From Promicromonosporaceae bacterium (GTDB taxonomy: Bacteria > Actinomycetota > Actinomycetes > Actinomycetales > Cellulomonadaceae), in contig WRHK01000002.1 in assembly GCA_009783295.1 (NCBI GenBank), positions 1 to 64,000 on the forward strand: a stretch of DNA of 64,000 bases, in the 5' to 3' direction. The notes under the pieces were generated by a model. The model made no database searches and was not told where the DNA came from. It saw only the letters and a list, made by a program, of their open reading frames with translations. The position numbers and the translations under genes are program-made. Every line of letters begins with the position of its first letter. The stretch's first letter is position 1. Shown one piece after another: positions 18,590 to 27,389 of the stretch.

Positions 18590-19078
18590 TCAGTCGATCC
18601 CCAGCGCCTTGCGCAGCCGTGCCACGTGCCCGGTCGCCTTGACGTTGTACTGGGCCAGCGCCACGCGCCCGTCGGGCGCCACCACCACGGTGGACCGGAT
18701 GATCCCGGTGACGTCCTTGCCGTAGAGCTTGCGCACGCCCCAGGCGCCGTAGGCGTCGGCGACGGCGTGGTCGGCGTCGGACACCAGCGGAAACGTCAGC
18801 ATGTCCCGGTCGGCGAACTTGGCGAGCTTGTCGACGTCGTCGGGCGAGACGCCGACGACGGCGTAGCCGGCGCCCTGCAGGGACGCGAGGGAGTCGCGGA
18901 AGTCGCACGCCTCGGTGGTGCACCCGGGCGTCATGGCGGCGGGGTAGAAGTACACGACGACGCCGCGCCGGCCGGGCTCGGCGAGCGCCGCGTCGAGCGA
19001 GAGCGGGGACCCGTCGACGGTGCCGACGGCGGGCAGGGTGAACTCGGGGGCGACGTCGCCGACGGCGAGACGGGGCAC
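18590..19078 (-). CDS. bcp: thioredoxin-dependent peroxiredoxin, BCP/PrxQ type
   Basis: 162-residue thiol peroxidase reducing hydrogen peroxide and alkyl hydroperoxides with thioredoxin. TPGCTTEACDFRD holds the peroxidatic Cys53 and the resolving Cys58 five residues later, the atypical 2-Cys BCP arrangement. VVVYFYPAAMTPGC and the GVSPDD and FPLVSD segments fit the family. GAGGAG 5 nt before the GTG at 19078 fixes the start over longer upstream frames. Confidence 0.95.
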   Translation of the reverse strand: MPRLAVGDVAPEFTLPAVGTVDGSPLSLDAALAEPGRRGVVVYFYPAAMTPGCTTEACDFRDSLASLQGAGYAVVGVSPDDVDKLAKFADRDMLTFPLVSDADHAVADAYGAWGVRKLYGKDVTGIIRSTVVVAPDGRVALAQYNVKATGHVARLRKALGID

Positions 19079-19141
19079 GGGGACTCCTCGGGGGTGGGGA
19101 CAGGGACCGACATCGAGCCTAACCAGCGAGGGCGGGTCGTC

Positions 19142-19147
19142 TAGCGT
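19142..19147 (+). promoter_or_regulatory. -10 box TAGCGT of a leaderless promoter
   Basis: TAGCGT ends 7 bp before the GTG of the GroES-like gene; no ribosome-binding site is present. Confidence 0.5.
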
Positions 19148-19154
19148 TGTCCCC

Positions 19155-19484
19155 GTGAGCACCCCGACGCCGGAGATCCCCGTCCGCATGCTGTTCGACC
19201 GGCTGCTGGTCCAGCCGGAGGTCGACGCGTCGGAGCGGCAGTCGTCGGCGGGCCTGGTGATCCCCGCGACCGCCAAGGGGCCCAAGCGCCTGGCGTGGGC
19301 CGTGGTGGTCGCGAAGGGCGAGCACGTGCGGCAGGTGAGCGTGGGGGACCGGGTGCTGTTCGACCCGGAGGAGCGCGCCGAGGTCGAGGTGGGCGGCACC
19401 GACTACGTGCTGCTCCGCGAGCGCGACGTGCACGGCGTCTCGCAGCAGGGCGAGGCCTCCCGGGCCGCCGGTCTGTACCTCTGA
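19155..19484 (+). CDS. GroES-like (Cpn10 family) protein without adjacent groEL
   Basis: 109 residues. MLFDRLLVQPE...SSAGLVIPATA followed by GDRVLFDPEERAEVEVGGTDYVLLRERDV is the GroES beta-barrel pattern with a shortened mobile loop. The tail after residue 95 (QQGEASRAAGLYL) is not typical of GroES. No groEL is in the window, so this is probably a second actinobacterial Cpn10-like protein rather than the main co-chaperonin. It is divergent from bcp. Confidence 0.8.
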   Translation: MSTPTPEIPVRMLFDRLLVQPEVDASERQSSAGLVIPATAKGPKRLAWAVVVAKGEHVRQVSVGDRVLFDPEERAEVEVGGTDYVLLRERDVHGVSQQGEASRAAGLYL

Positions 19485-19550
19485 CCTGCGGTTTCGCACC
19501 TGTCGCCGAGGTCACACCACATCGGTTTCGCCGGATCCGGGACCGGCTGC

Positions 19551-19556
19551 TAGTGT
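19551..19556 (+). promoter_or_regulatory. -10 box TAGTGT upstream of tRNA-Lys
   Basis: TAGTGT sits 13 bp before the mature 5' end of tRNA-Lys, a usual distance for a tRNA promoter with a short leader. Confidence 0.45.
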
Positions 19557-19569
19557 TTCACCCCGTTGC

Positions 19570-19642
<73 letters not shown>

Positions 19643-19649
19643 CAGACGG

Positions 19650-19677
19650 AAAGGCCCCCGGGAGACCGGGGGCCTTT
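19650..19677 (+). terminator. terminator after tRNA-Lys copy 1
   Basis: AAAGGCCCCCGG pairs perfectly with CCGGGGGCCTTT across a GAGA loop (12-bp stem), starting 7 bp past the tRNA. The T-run is the 3' arm itself. Confidence 0.85.
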
Positions 19678-19699
19678 CGCATGTCTGGCGCGCGGCGCG

Positions 19700-20413
19700 T
19701 CAGTCCTCCGACGCCAGCACCAGCACGCGCAGCCGCGTGCCGGCGTACCAGGTGCCCAGGGCGACGACGACGACGATGAGCACCCAGGCGAGCCCCAGGC
19801 CCACGTGCGCGTCGACGACGCCGTGCGGCGCGATCGAGCCGGTCACCGACAGCGCCCACTGCTGCACGCTGACGTTGCGGGCCCCGGGGATCACCGAGCC
19901 GACGAGGCTCTCCCACACGAGCGCGTAGACGAGGCCGATGATCACGGCGTGCCGCGTGATGACGGCCAGCAGCAGGAACAGCACGCAGTACACGGCTCCC
20001 GCGCACAGCCCGCCGACGCCGAACGCGAGGGCGGTCTGGGCCCCCGCGCCGATGATGGCGGCAGCCAGCACCATGGGGAGGACGGCGAAGCCGACGATCG
20101 CCAGCAGGGCCACCACGAGCTTGCTCTGCACGATGGTGTGGCGGGACACGGGCTTGGACAGCAGGTGGACGATCGACCCGTCGTCGATCTCGGGGCCGAT
20201 CACCCCGGTGCCGACGATCAGGCCGAACAGCGGCAGGAAGGTGCCGAACGCGATGGTCCGCAGCGCGTCGAGCGAGGCGCTGGGGGAGCCGGGCACGAGC
20301 AGCCGGGTGCCGACGCCGATGCCGACGAGGAGCACGCCGAGCACGCCGAGCAGCCAGACGCGCTTGCCGCCCAGGATCGCGCGGGCGGCGAGGCGGACGA
20401 TGGTGCGGTTCAC
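19700..20413 (-). CDS. ABC transporter permease (ABC-2 type)
   Basis: 237 residues with about six membrane helices (for example VWLLGVLGVLLVGIGVG near 20-36, then a re-entrant TFLPLFGLIVGTGVIG, LVVALLAIVGFAVLPMVL and the C-terminal WVLIVVVVALGTWYAG). EIDDGSIVHLLSKPVSR is the conserved cytoplasmic segment of NosY/YhgE-like ABC-2 permeases. The GTG at 20413 gives an 11-bp gap from the ATPase gene stop. It is the last gene of a four-gene leftward operon. Confidence 0.85.
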   Translation of the reverse strand: MNRTIVRLAARAILGGKRVWLLGVLGVLLVGIGVGTRLLVPGSPSASLDALRTIAFGTFLPLFGLIVGTGVIGPEIDDGSIVHLLSKPVSRHTIVQSKLVVALLAIVGFAVLPMVLAAAIIGAGAQTALAFGVGGLCAGAVYCVLFLLLAVITRHAVIIGLVYALVWESLVGSVIPGARNVSVQQWALSVTGSIAPHGVVDAHVGLGLAWVLIVVVVALGTWYAGTRLRVLVLASED

Positions 20414-20424
20414 GGGTGCCCTCC

Positions 20425-21336
20425 TCAGGCCTGGACCAGGTAGGAGAAGACGCTCTCGAGCGACTCGTCCGCGGGCGTGATCTCGTACAGCCGCACGCCG
20501 GCGTCGCGGGCGACGCGCGGGAGCAGCTCGGCGAAGCGCAGGAACTCGGTGGCCTCGACCCGCAGCGTGTCCCCGTCGAGGCTCACGGCCGACGTCGAGC
20601 GGTCGGCGACGAGCGCGGCCGCCAGGGCGCGGTTGTCCCCGGAGGTGATCGTGTACTGGTGGGGCCGGTTGGTCATGAGGCGCCGGATCTCGCGGTAGTC
20701 GCCCGAGGCGGCGTGCCGGCCGGCGACGAGCACCTCGATGTGGTTCGCGAGCTGCTCGACCTCCTCGAGGATGTGCGAGCTGAACAGCACGGTCCGGCCG
20801 GCGGCGCCCATCGAACGCAGCAGGGTGATCAGGTGCAGGCGCTGGCGCGGGTCCATGCCGTTGAACGGCTCGTCGAGCAGCAGCACGGCGGGGTCGTGGA
20901 CCAGCGCGGCGGCCATCTTGATGCGCTGCTTCATGCCCTTGGAGTACTCGCCGATCTTGCGGCCCTGGGCGTCCGTCATCGCGACGGTCTCGACCGCCCG
21001 CTGCGCGGCGGCGCCCGGGTCCGGCAGGCCGTGCAGCTCGGCGTTCGCCACGACGAAGTCGCGGCCTGTGAGGTAGTCGAAGGTCGCCTCGCGCTCGGGT
21101 ACCAGGCCGAGCACGCGGTACACCTCCTGGTTCTTCCAGATCGGGGCGCCGTCGAGCGTGACCGTCCCGGCCGACGGCGGCAGGAACCCCGCCAGCATCG
21201 AGATGAGCGTCGACTTCCCGGCCCCGTTGGGCCCGAGCAGCCCCGTGATGCCGGGAGCGATCCGCATCGTGACGTCGTTGACCGCGACGACGTTGCCGTA
21301 CCACCGCGAGCACGCGGTGACGTCCAGGGTTGCCAT
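20425..21336 (-). CDS. ABC transporter ATP-binding protein
   Basis: 303 residues. Walker [10 protein letters not shown] is near residue 38, signature YSKGMKQRIKMA (degenerate but normal for this family), Walker B LLLDEPFNGMDP and H-loop SSHILEEVE. A C-terminal 80-residue extension ends in DESLESVFSYLVQA. The ATG overlaps the preceding permease stop by one base (TGATG). It pairs with one or both permeases of the cluster. Confidence 0.9.
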   Translation of the reverse strand: MATLDVTACSRWYGNVVAVNDVTMRIAPGITGLLGPNGAGKSTLISMLAGFLPPSAGTVTLDGAPIWKNQEVYRVLGLVPEREATFDYLTGRDFVVANAELHGLPDPGAAAQRAVETVAMTDAQGRKIGEYSKGMKQRIKMAAALVHDPAVLLLDEPFNGMDPRQRLHLITLLRSMGAAGRTVLFSSHILEEVEQLANHIEVLVAGRHAASGDYREIRRLMTNRPHQYTITSGDNRALAAALVADRSTSAVSLDGDTLRVEATEFLRFAELLPRVARDAGVRLYEITPADESLESVFSYLVQA

Positions 21337-22238
21337 CAGACCTTCACCTTCTTGTAGCGGCGGGCCAGCAGCGCGTAGCAGGCCGCGATCACGAGCATCG
21401 TGACGACGAGGAACACGGCACCGGCGGCGTCGCCCGGGGGGCCGGCCGGCGTCGAGGACTCTGCCCCGAACGCCCACACCTGGACGCCGTCGACGAGCGT
21501 CATGGGGGAGAACAGCCCGATCCAGCCGGCCGTCGTCTTGTCGTGGCCCCCGGAGGTCACGAAGCCCTGCAGGGCGGACACGACGGCGTAGGTGAGCGTC
21601 AGCACGGTGATGATGGCCGCGATCCCGAACCCGCGGCGGCCGGTGAACGACGCGATGAGCAGCGCGACCGACGACAGCACCAGGGCGAAGAGCGCCACGC
21701 CCACGAGCGCCTCGAGGAAGTCGACGGTCTGCTTCCCGGGGTCGAGCCCGGCGGCGAGGTTGCCGAGGTAGATGACCAGCAGCGGCACGGCGATCAGCAG
21801 GAACACCGCGGCCGACAGCGCGCCGAGCTTGGCCCGCACGTAGTCCGACCGCTCCAGCGGGCGGGACAGGTAGAGCGGCAGGGTGTGGAACCGCAGGTCG
21901 AGCGAGACGGCCTGCGGCGCCGCGACGGCGAGGAAGATCGCGATCGCGCCCTGCGTCACCATCGCGAAGCGCGTGTAGGGCAGCGGCGGGCTCGTGGTCT
22001 CCGGGCTGGCCGTCACGATCGCGACGGCGGCCAGCACGATCGCCGGCAGCATCATCACCGCGACCATCCCGAACGGGACGACCTTCGACCGTCCCGCCCT
22101 GCCGAGCCCGTAGACGCCGCGCAGCGTGTGGGTGAACAGACCGAGCGTGATCGCGCGCCGCTCGAGCCGTGGCCCCGTGTAGCCGCGGTACCCGATGTCG
22201 TGGATGACCCCGGGACCCTGTGCCTCAGGCGTGGACAT
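21336..22238 (-). CDS. ABC transporter permease (ABC-2 type)
   Basis: 300 residues. After a soluble N-terminus (DIGYRGYTGPRLERR, a motif common in actinobacterial ABC-2 permeases of this type) come about six helices. LYLSRPLERSDYVRAKLGAL is the cytoplasmic coupling segment and parallels SKPVSRHTIVQSKL of the other permease. The start overlaps the first ATPase gene by 14 bp. Confidence 0.88.
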   Translation of the reverse strand: MSTPEAQGPGVIHDIGYRGYTGPRLERRAITLGLFTHTLRGVYGLGRAGRSKVVPFGMVAVMMLPAIVLAAVAIVTASPETTSPPLPYTRFAMVTQGAIAIFLAVAAPQAVSLDLRFHTLPLYLSRPLERSDYVRAKLGALSAAVFLLIAVPLLVIYLGNLAAGLDPGKQTVDFLEALVGVALFALVLSSVALLIASFTGRRGFGIAAIITVLTLTYAVVSALQGFVTSGGHDKTTAGWIGLFSPMTLVDGVQVWAFGAESSTPAGPPGDAAGAVFLVVTMLVIAACYALLARRYKKVKV

Positions 22239-23139
22239 CGGCCGCCCCCTCCTCGAAGACCTCGGCGATGTGGTGGCGGCGGCGCTCCAGGCGGACCAGG
22301 CCGAGACCCTGGTCGGCGGCCACGTCGCGGACGACGTCGTACGTCGTGTCGTCCGCCAGGCCGACGAGGATCAGGTGCCCCTCGCGGCGCACCGTCAGCC
22401 CGGCCGTGGCCAGCGCGGTCACGGCGTCGTCGACGTCGCCCACGACCTCGACGGCGAGCTCGGCGCTGGCCTGCGTGAAGTCGGCGACCGAGGAGGAGCG
22501 CAGCAGCACGCCGGCGTCGATGACCACCACGCTGTCGCAGATCCGCTCGAGCTCGCCGAGCAGGTGCGAGGTGACCAGCACGGAGATGCCGAAGTCGTCG
22601 TAGATGCGCCGCACCAGGCCGAGCATCTCGTCACGGCCGACCGGGTCCAGGCCGTTCGTCGGCTCGTCGAGGAAGACGATCTCGGGGTCGTGGACGAGCG
22701 CCTGGGCGAGCTTGACGCGCTGCTTCATGCCCGTCGAGTAGCCGCCGATGGGGCGGTACCGCTCCTCGTAGAGCCCGACGTGGCGCAGCGTGTCGGCGGT
22801 GCGCTCGCGCGCCGCGTCGAGCGGCAGCCCGGACATCCGCGCGAGGTGCACGACCAGCTCGGTCGCGGACACGTCGCCGGGCAGGCAGTCGTGCTCGGGC
22901 ATGTAGCCGACCCGGCGGCGCAGCGCCGCGGCGTCGGAGGCGATGTCGTGGCCGAGCACGCTAGCGCCACCGGCGGTGGCGTCGGCGAGGCCCAGCAGGA
23001 TCTTGATGAGGGTCGACTTGCCGGCGCCGTTGGCGCCGACCAGGCCGGTGACCCCCTCGCCGATGTCGACGGTCAGGGCGTCGAGCGCGGTGACGCCGGG
23101 ATATCGCTTGGAGAGCGATCGTGTCTCGATGACTGGCAC
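22225..23139 (-). CDS. ABC transporter ATP-binding protein
   Basis: 304 residues from a GTG at 23139 (a second in-frame GTG at 23184 would add 15 residues). Walker A GANGAGKST, signature GGYSTGMKQRVKLAQ, Walker B IVFLDEPTNGLDP and H-loop TSHLLGELE are all intact. First gene of the operon; two ATPases and two permeases in tandem suggest two half-transporters or one hetero-tetrameric exporter. The substrate is unknown. Confidence 0.88.
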   Translation of the reverse strand: MPVIETRSLSKRYPGVTALDALTVDIGEGVTGLVGANGAGKSTLIKILLGLADATAGGASVLGHDIASDAAALRRRVGYMPEHDCLPGDVSATELVVHLARMSGLPLDAARERTADTLRHVGLYEERYRPIGGYSTGMKQRVKLAQALVHDPEIVFLDEPTNGLDPVGRDEMLGLVRRIYDDFGISVLVTSHLLGELERICDSVVVIDAGVLLRSSSVADFTQASAELAVEVVGDVDDAVTALATAGLTVRREGHLILVGLADDTTYDVVRDVAADQGLGLVRLERRRHHIAEVFEEGAADVHA

Positions 23140-23409
23140 CTGCCGAACGTATCGGCGCACGTCGCGCGCGGGAACCTTGTTCACCCGCTGTTCAGGGCCG
23201 AATGGGTGGAGACCCCGAGCCGGGGCGCACCCGAGCCAGGGTGGAACCTCGCTGGCACCGATGAGGACGGCTGCCCTCTGTCGTCTGAGGACTGTCCCCT
23301 GTCCGGTCGTGCACTATCGGGTAGCCGTGCGCCCGGGCCGCGCATAGGCTCGTTCGGCACTCCGAAAGACGCCCACACCCAGCGCGGCGCCCGGTGCCCA
23401 CGAGCACCG

Positions 23410-25179
23410 ATGACATCTGTGGAGAGATCCTTGCTACGTCAGCTCTTGTGGCGCTATCTGCGCCCCTACCGATGGCTCCTGGTGGGCGTGCTGGTGTTCC
23501 AGTTCGCCGCCGCCCTCGGCATGCTCTACCTGCCGAACCTCAACGCCCGCATCATCGACAACGGCGTTGCCCAGGGTGACACGAACTACATCTGGCGCAT
23601 GGGCGGCATCATGCTCGCCACGTCGCTCGCCCAGATCGTCGCCGCGATCGTGGCGACCCGGTTCGCCGCCCGTGCGTCCATGGCCCTGGGCCGCGACCTG
23701 CGCGACTCGGTGTACGCCCGCGTCTCCGGCTTCAGCGAGCGCGAGGTCAGCAGCTTCGGCGCCGGCTCGCTCATCACCCGCAACACCAACGACGTCCAGC
23801 AGGTCCAGATGGTCGCGATGATGGGCTCGACGATGCTCATCACCGCCCCGCTGCTGGCGATCGGCGGCATCATCATGGCCCTGCGCCAGAACGTCGAGCT
23901 CTCCTGGATCATCGGCGTCTCGGTGCCTGTGCTGCTGATCTTCGCGGGCCTGATCATCGGCCGCATGGTGCCGCTGTTCCGCGCCTACCAGCTGCGCCTG
24001 GACACCCTGAACCGCGTGATGCGCGAGCAGCTCACGGGCATCCGCGTGGTCCGCGCGTTCGTGCGCGAGGCCATCGAGTCGGCGCGCTACCGCTCCGCGA
24101 ACACCGACATGCTGGTCGTGGGCCGCAAGGTCGGGTCGCTGTTCGTGCTCATGTTCCCGGGCGCGATGTTCATCCTCAACGTCACGATCCTCGGCGTGAT
24201 CTGGTACGGCGCCGTGGAGGTCGACGGCGGCCGCGTCCAGATCGGCACGCTGCTGGCGTTCATGCAGTACGTGGGCCAGATCCTCATGGGCGTGCTCATG
24301 GCCACGTTCATGACGATCATGATCCCGCGCGCCGCCGTCTCGGCCGAGCGCATCGGCGAGGTGCTGGCCGTGGAGTCGACGCTCCACGAGCCGTCGTCGC
24401 CCGTCACCGCGCTGCGCACGCCGGGCACCATCGAGTTCGACGACGTCACCTTCACCTACCCGGGCGCAGACGTCCCGATCCTGGGCGGCGTGTCGTTCAC
24501 GATCGAGCGCGGCCAGACGGTCGCCGTCGTCGGCTCCACCGGCGCCGGCAAGACGACGCTGCTCAACCTGGTGCCGCGGCTCATCGACGTGACGTCGGGC
24601 GCGGTGCGCGTGGGCGGCGTCGACGTGCGCGAGCTGTCGCTGGAGACCCTCTGGGCGAACCTCGGCCTGGTGCCGCAGCGGCCCTTCCTGTTCGCCGGGA
24701 CCGTCGGGTCGAACGTGCGCCTCGGCAAGGAGGACGCGACCGACGAGGAGGTCTGGAAGGCCCTCGAGATCGCCCAGGGCCGCGAGTTCGTGGCCGAGAT
24801 GGAGGGCGGGCTCGACGCGCGTATCTCCCAGGGCGGCACCAACGTGTCCGGCGGGCAGCGCCAGCGCCTCGCCATCGCGCGGGCCGTGCTGCGGCGCCCG
24901 GACGTGCTGCTGCTCGACGACTCGTTCTCGGCGCTCGACGTCACCACCGACGCCAACCTGCGGCAGGCCCTGTGGCGGGAGCTGCCCGACGTCACCAAGC
25001 TGGTCGTCGCGCAGCGCGTCACCACGGTGACCGACGCCGACGCCATCCTGGTGCTCGACGACGGCCGCCTCGTGGGCGTCGGCACGCACGAGGAGCTGCT
25101 GGCCACCAACAGGACCTACCAGGAGATCGCCGAGTCCCAGATCACCGTGTCTGCGACCGCGGGGGAGGCCGGGGCATGA
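23410..25179 (+). CDS. heterodimeric ABC exporter, half A (degenerate catalytic site)
   Basis: 589 residues, type I exporter fold: six membrane helices (about 25-310) then an ABC domain. Walker A GSTGAGKTT near 375 and signature VSGGQRQRLA are intact, but Walker B reads LLLLDDSFSALD (Asp for the catalytic Glu) and the H-loop reads VAQRVTT (Gln for His). That is the degenerate-site half of asymmetric exporters such as TM287/288 or BmrCD. The ATG at 23410 is given, but GGAGAG before a TTG at 23431 (start MLRQLLWRYLRPYR) is an attractive alternative. It overlaps the partner gene by ATGA. Confidence 0.9.
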   Translation: MTSVERSLLRQLLWRYLRPYRWLLVGVLVFQFAAALGMLYLPNLNARIIDNGVAQGDTNYIWRMGGIMLATSLAQIVAAIVATRFAARASMALGRDLRDSVYARVSGFSEREVSSFGAGSLITRNTNDVQQVQMVAMMGSTMLITAPLLAIGGIIMALRQNVELSWIIGVSVPVLLIFAGLIIGRMVPLFRAYQLRLDTLNRVMREQLTGIRVVRAFVREAIESARYRSANTDMLVVGRKVGSLFVLMFPGAMFILNVTILGVIWYGAVEVDGGRVQIGTLLAFMQYVGQILMGVLMATFMTIMIPRAAVSAERIGEVLAVESTLHEPSSPVTALRTPGTIEFDDVTFTYPGADVPILGGVSFTIERGQTVAVVGSTGAGKTTLLNLVPRLIDVTSGAVRVGGVDVRELSLETLWANLGLVPQRPFLFAGTVGSNVRLGKEDATDEEVWKALEIAQGREFVAEMEGGLDARISQGGTNVSGGQRQRLAIARAVLRRPDVLLLDDSFSALDVTTDANLRQALWRELPDVTKLVVAQRVTTVTDADAILVLDDGRLVGVGTHEELLATNRTYQEIAESQITVSATAGEAGA

Positions 25180-27164
25180 GCGACCAGACCCTGACAGACG
25201 AGGAGAAGCTCGAGATCGAGCTCGGCGAGCAGGCGCGCCTCGCGTCGGACTCGTGGGACGGCGTCGCGCCGGGCAAGGCCGACAACTTCAAGTCGTCGTT
25301 CGGCCGCATGATCGGGCTGCTCGCGCCGTACAAGCTGGCGATGGTGGCCGTGACCGTCATGGGCGCCGCCTCCGTGGTGCTGTCCGTGTGGGCCCCCCGC
25401 GTGCTGGGCCGTGCCACCGACGTCGTGTTCTCCGGCTTCGCCTCCCGGCAGTTCCCCGCCGGGATGACGCAGGCGCAGGCCGTCCAGGGCCTGCGCGACG
25501 CGGGCCAGGGCCGCCTCGCCGACATGATCGGCGCGATGCAGCACTTCGTCCCGGGTGCCGGCATCGACTTCGACCGCCTGCGCAACCTCATGCTGGGCGT
25601 CCTGGTGATCTACGTCGGAGCGGCGATCCTCGGCTGGGCGCAGGGCTTCATCACCAACATCGTGATGGTCAAGGCCATGTGGCGGCTGCGCGAGGACGTC
25701 GAGGCGAAGATCAACCGCCTGCCGCTGTCGTACTTCGACCGCGTGCAGCGCGGCGAGCTGATCAGCCGTGTCACCAACGACATCGACAACATCACGCAGA
25801 CCATGCAGCAGTCGCTCTCCGGGGCGATCACCGCGGTGCTCACCCTGGTGGGCGTGCTCATCATGATGTTCACCGTGTCGTGGCAGCTCGCGCTGGTCAC
25901 CCTGGCCACGCTGCCGCTCATGGGCGTGCTGTTCGGCATCATCGGCCCCAAGTCGCAGAAGGCGTTCGGCCTGCAGTGGCGCAAGGTGGGCCGCCTCAAC
26001 GCCCGCGTCGAGGAGTCGTTCTCCGGCCACGCCCTGGTCAAGACGTTCGGCCGCCGCCTGGACTTCCAGGCCCGGTTCGCCGCCGAGAACCAGGAGCTCT
26101 ACGAGCAGTCCTTCAGGGCCCAGTTCCTGTCGAACATCATGTGGCCGGCGATGTCGTTCATCGGCAACGTGTCGTACGTCGCCATCGCCGTCATCGGTGG
26201 CCTGTTCGTCGCGGGTGGGTCGATGACCCTGGGCTCCGTCCAGGCGTTCATCCAGTACTCGCAGATGTTCTCCCAGCCGCTGTCGCAGCTGGGCGGCATG
26301 GTCGCCGTGGTGCAGTCCGGCACCGCCTCGGCCGAGCGCGTGTTCCAGCTGCTCGACGTCGACGAGCAGGAGCCCGACGCCCCCGACGCCCCGGCCCCGG
26401 TCGAGGGCGACGGCGTCATCGAGTTCGACCACGTGCGGTTCAGCTACAGCCCCGACAAGCCCCTCATCGAGGACCTGTCGTTCTCGGTCCGCCCCGGCCA
26501 GACGGTCGCGATCGTGGGCCACACGGGCGCCGGCAAGACGACGCTGGTCAACCTGCTCATGCGGTTCTACGACCCGCAGGGCGGCCGCATCCTGGTCGAC
26601 GGCCAGGACATCGCCGACCTCACGCGGCACGACGCCCGCGCCCGCACGGGCATGGTGCTCCAGGACACGTGGCTGTTCGCCGGCACCATCCGGGAGAACA
26701 TCCGCTACGGCCGCCAGGACGCCACGGACGAGGAGGTGCTCGAGGCCGCTCAGGCGACCTACGTGGACCGGTTCGTGCACTCCCTGCCGCACGGGTACGA
26801 CACCGAGCTCGAGGAGGACGCGGCCAACCTGTCGGCCGGCGAGCGGCAGCTGGTGACGATCGCCCGCGCGTTCGTGTCGCAGCCGTCGATCCTCATCCTC
26901 GACGAGGCGACGTCGTCGGTCGACACCCGCACCGAGAAGCTGCTGCAGCGGGCCATGGCCTCGCTGCGGGCGGGGCGCACGTCGTTCGTCATCGCGCACC
27001 GCCTGTCCACCATCCGCGACGCCGACCTCATCCTGGTGATGGAGCACGGCGCGATCGTGGAGCAGGGCAACCACGAGCAGCTGCTCGAGCTCGGCGGCGC
27101 GTACCACGAGCTGTACCAGTCGCAGTTCGCCGGCGCCTTCGAGGAGGAGGCCGAGGCGGTCTGA
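25176..27164 (+). CDS. heterodimeric ABC exporter, half B (catalytic half)
   Basis: 662 residues. A 45-residue soluble N-terminus precedes six helices, with an insertion after helix 1 (about 90-130). The ABC domain has Walker A GHTGAGKTT near 447, canonical Walker B ILILDEATSSVD and H-loop IAHRLST, but its signature is LSAGERQ rather than LSGGQ. The altered signature would face the degenerate Walker B/H-loop of half A, exactly as expected for one inactive composite site. Probable multidrug or lipid exporter. Confidence 0.92.
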   Translation: MSDQTLTDEEKLEIELGEQARLASDSWDGVAPGKADNFKSSFGRMIGLLAPYKLAMVAVTVMGAASVVLSVWAPRVLGRATDVVFSGFASRQFPAGMTQAQAVQGLRDAGQGRLADMIGAMQHFVPGAGIDFDRLRNLMLGVLVIYVGAAILGWAQGFITNIVMVKAMWRLREDVEAKINRLPLSYFDRVQRGELISRVTNDIDNITQTMQQSLSGAITAVLTLVGVLIMMFTVSWQLALVTLATLPLMGVLFGIIGPKSQKAFGLQWRKVGRLNARVEESFSGHALVKTFGRRLDFQARFAAENQELYEQSFRAQFLSNIMWPAMSFIGNVSYVAIAVIGGLFVAGGSMTLGSVQAFIQYSQMFSQPLSQLGGMVAVVQSGTASAERVFQLLDVDEQEPDAPDAPAPVEGDGVIEFDHVRFSYSPDKPLIEDLSFSVRPGQTVAIVGHTGAGKTTLVNLLMRFYDPQGGRILVDGQDIADLTRHDARARTGMVLQDTWLFAGTIRENIRYGRQDATDEEVLEAAQATYVDRFVHSLPHGYDTELEEDAANLSAGERQLVTIARAFVSQPSILILDEATSSVDTRTEKLLQRAMASLRAGRTSFVIAHRLSTIRDADLILVMEHGAIVEQGNHEQLLELGGAYHELYQSQFAGAFEEEAEAV

Positions 27165-27172
27165 CGGCGACG

Positions 27173-27218
27173 GGGTCTCGACGGGCCCGACCACCGGTGG
27201 TCGAGCCCGTCGAGACCC
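27173..27218. repeat. long inverted repeat GGGTCTCGAC.../...GTCGAGACCC
   Basis: Two 23-bp arms with one mismatch abut at ACCACC/GGTGGT, 8 bp after the exporter stop. It could form a cruciform or a terminator hairpin. Related single arms occur at 16336 (after ABC-F) and 58110 (inside the MMPL gene end). Confidence 0.85.
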
Positions 27219-27248
27219 ACTCGAAACCCCTGGTAGCCTTCTTCTCGC

Positions 27249-27321
<73 letters not shown>

Positions 27322-27326
27322 CCGAG

Positions 27327-27360
27327 AGGGCCCTCGTCCGCACGCGGACGGGGGCCCTTT
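27327..27360 (+). terminator. terminator after tRNA-Lys copy 2
   Basis: AGGGCCCTCGTCCG pairs with CGGACGGGGGCCCT over a CACG loop (14 bp with one G-T pair) and is followed by TT. Confidence 0.85.
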
Positions 27361-27389
27361 GCCGTGTCCGGGCGGTGCCGGGGCGGGCC

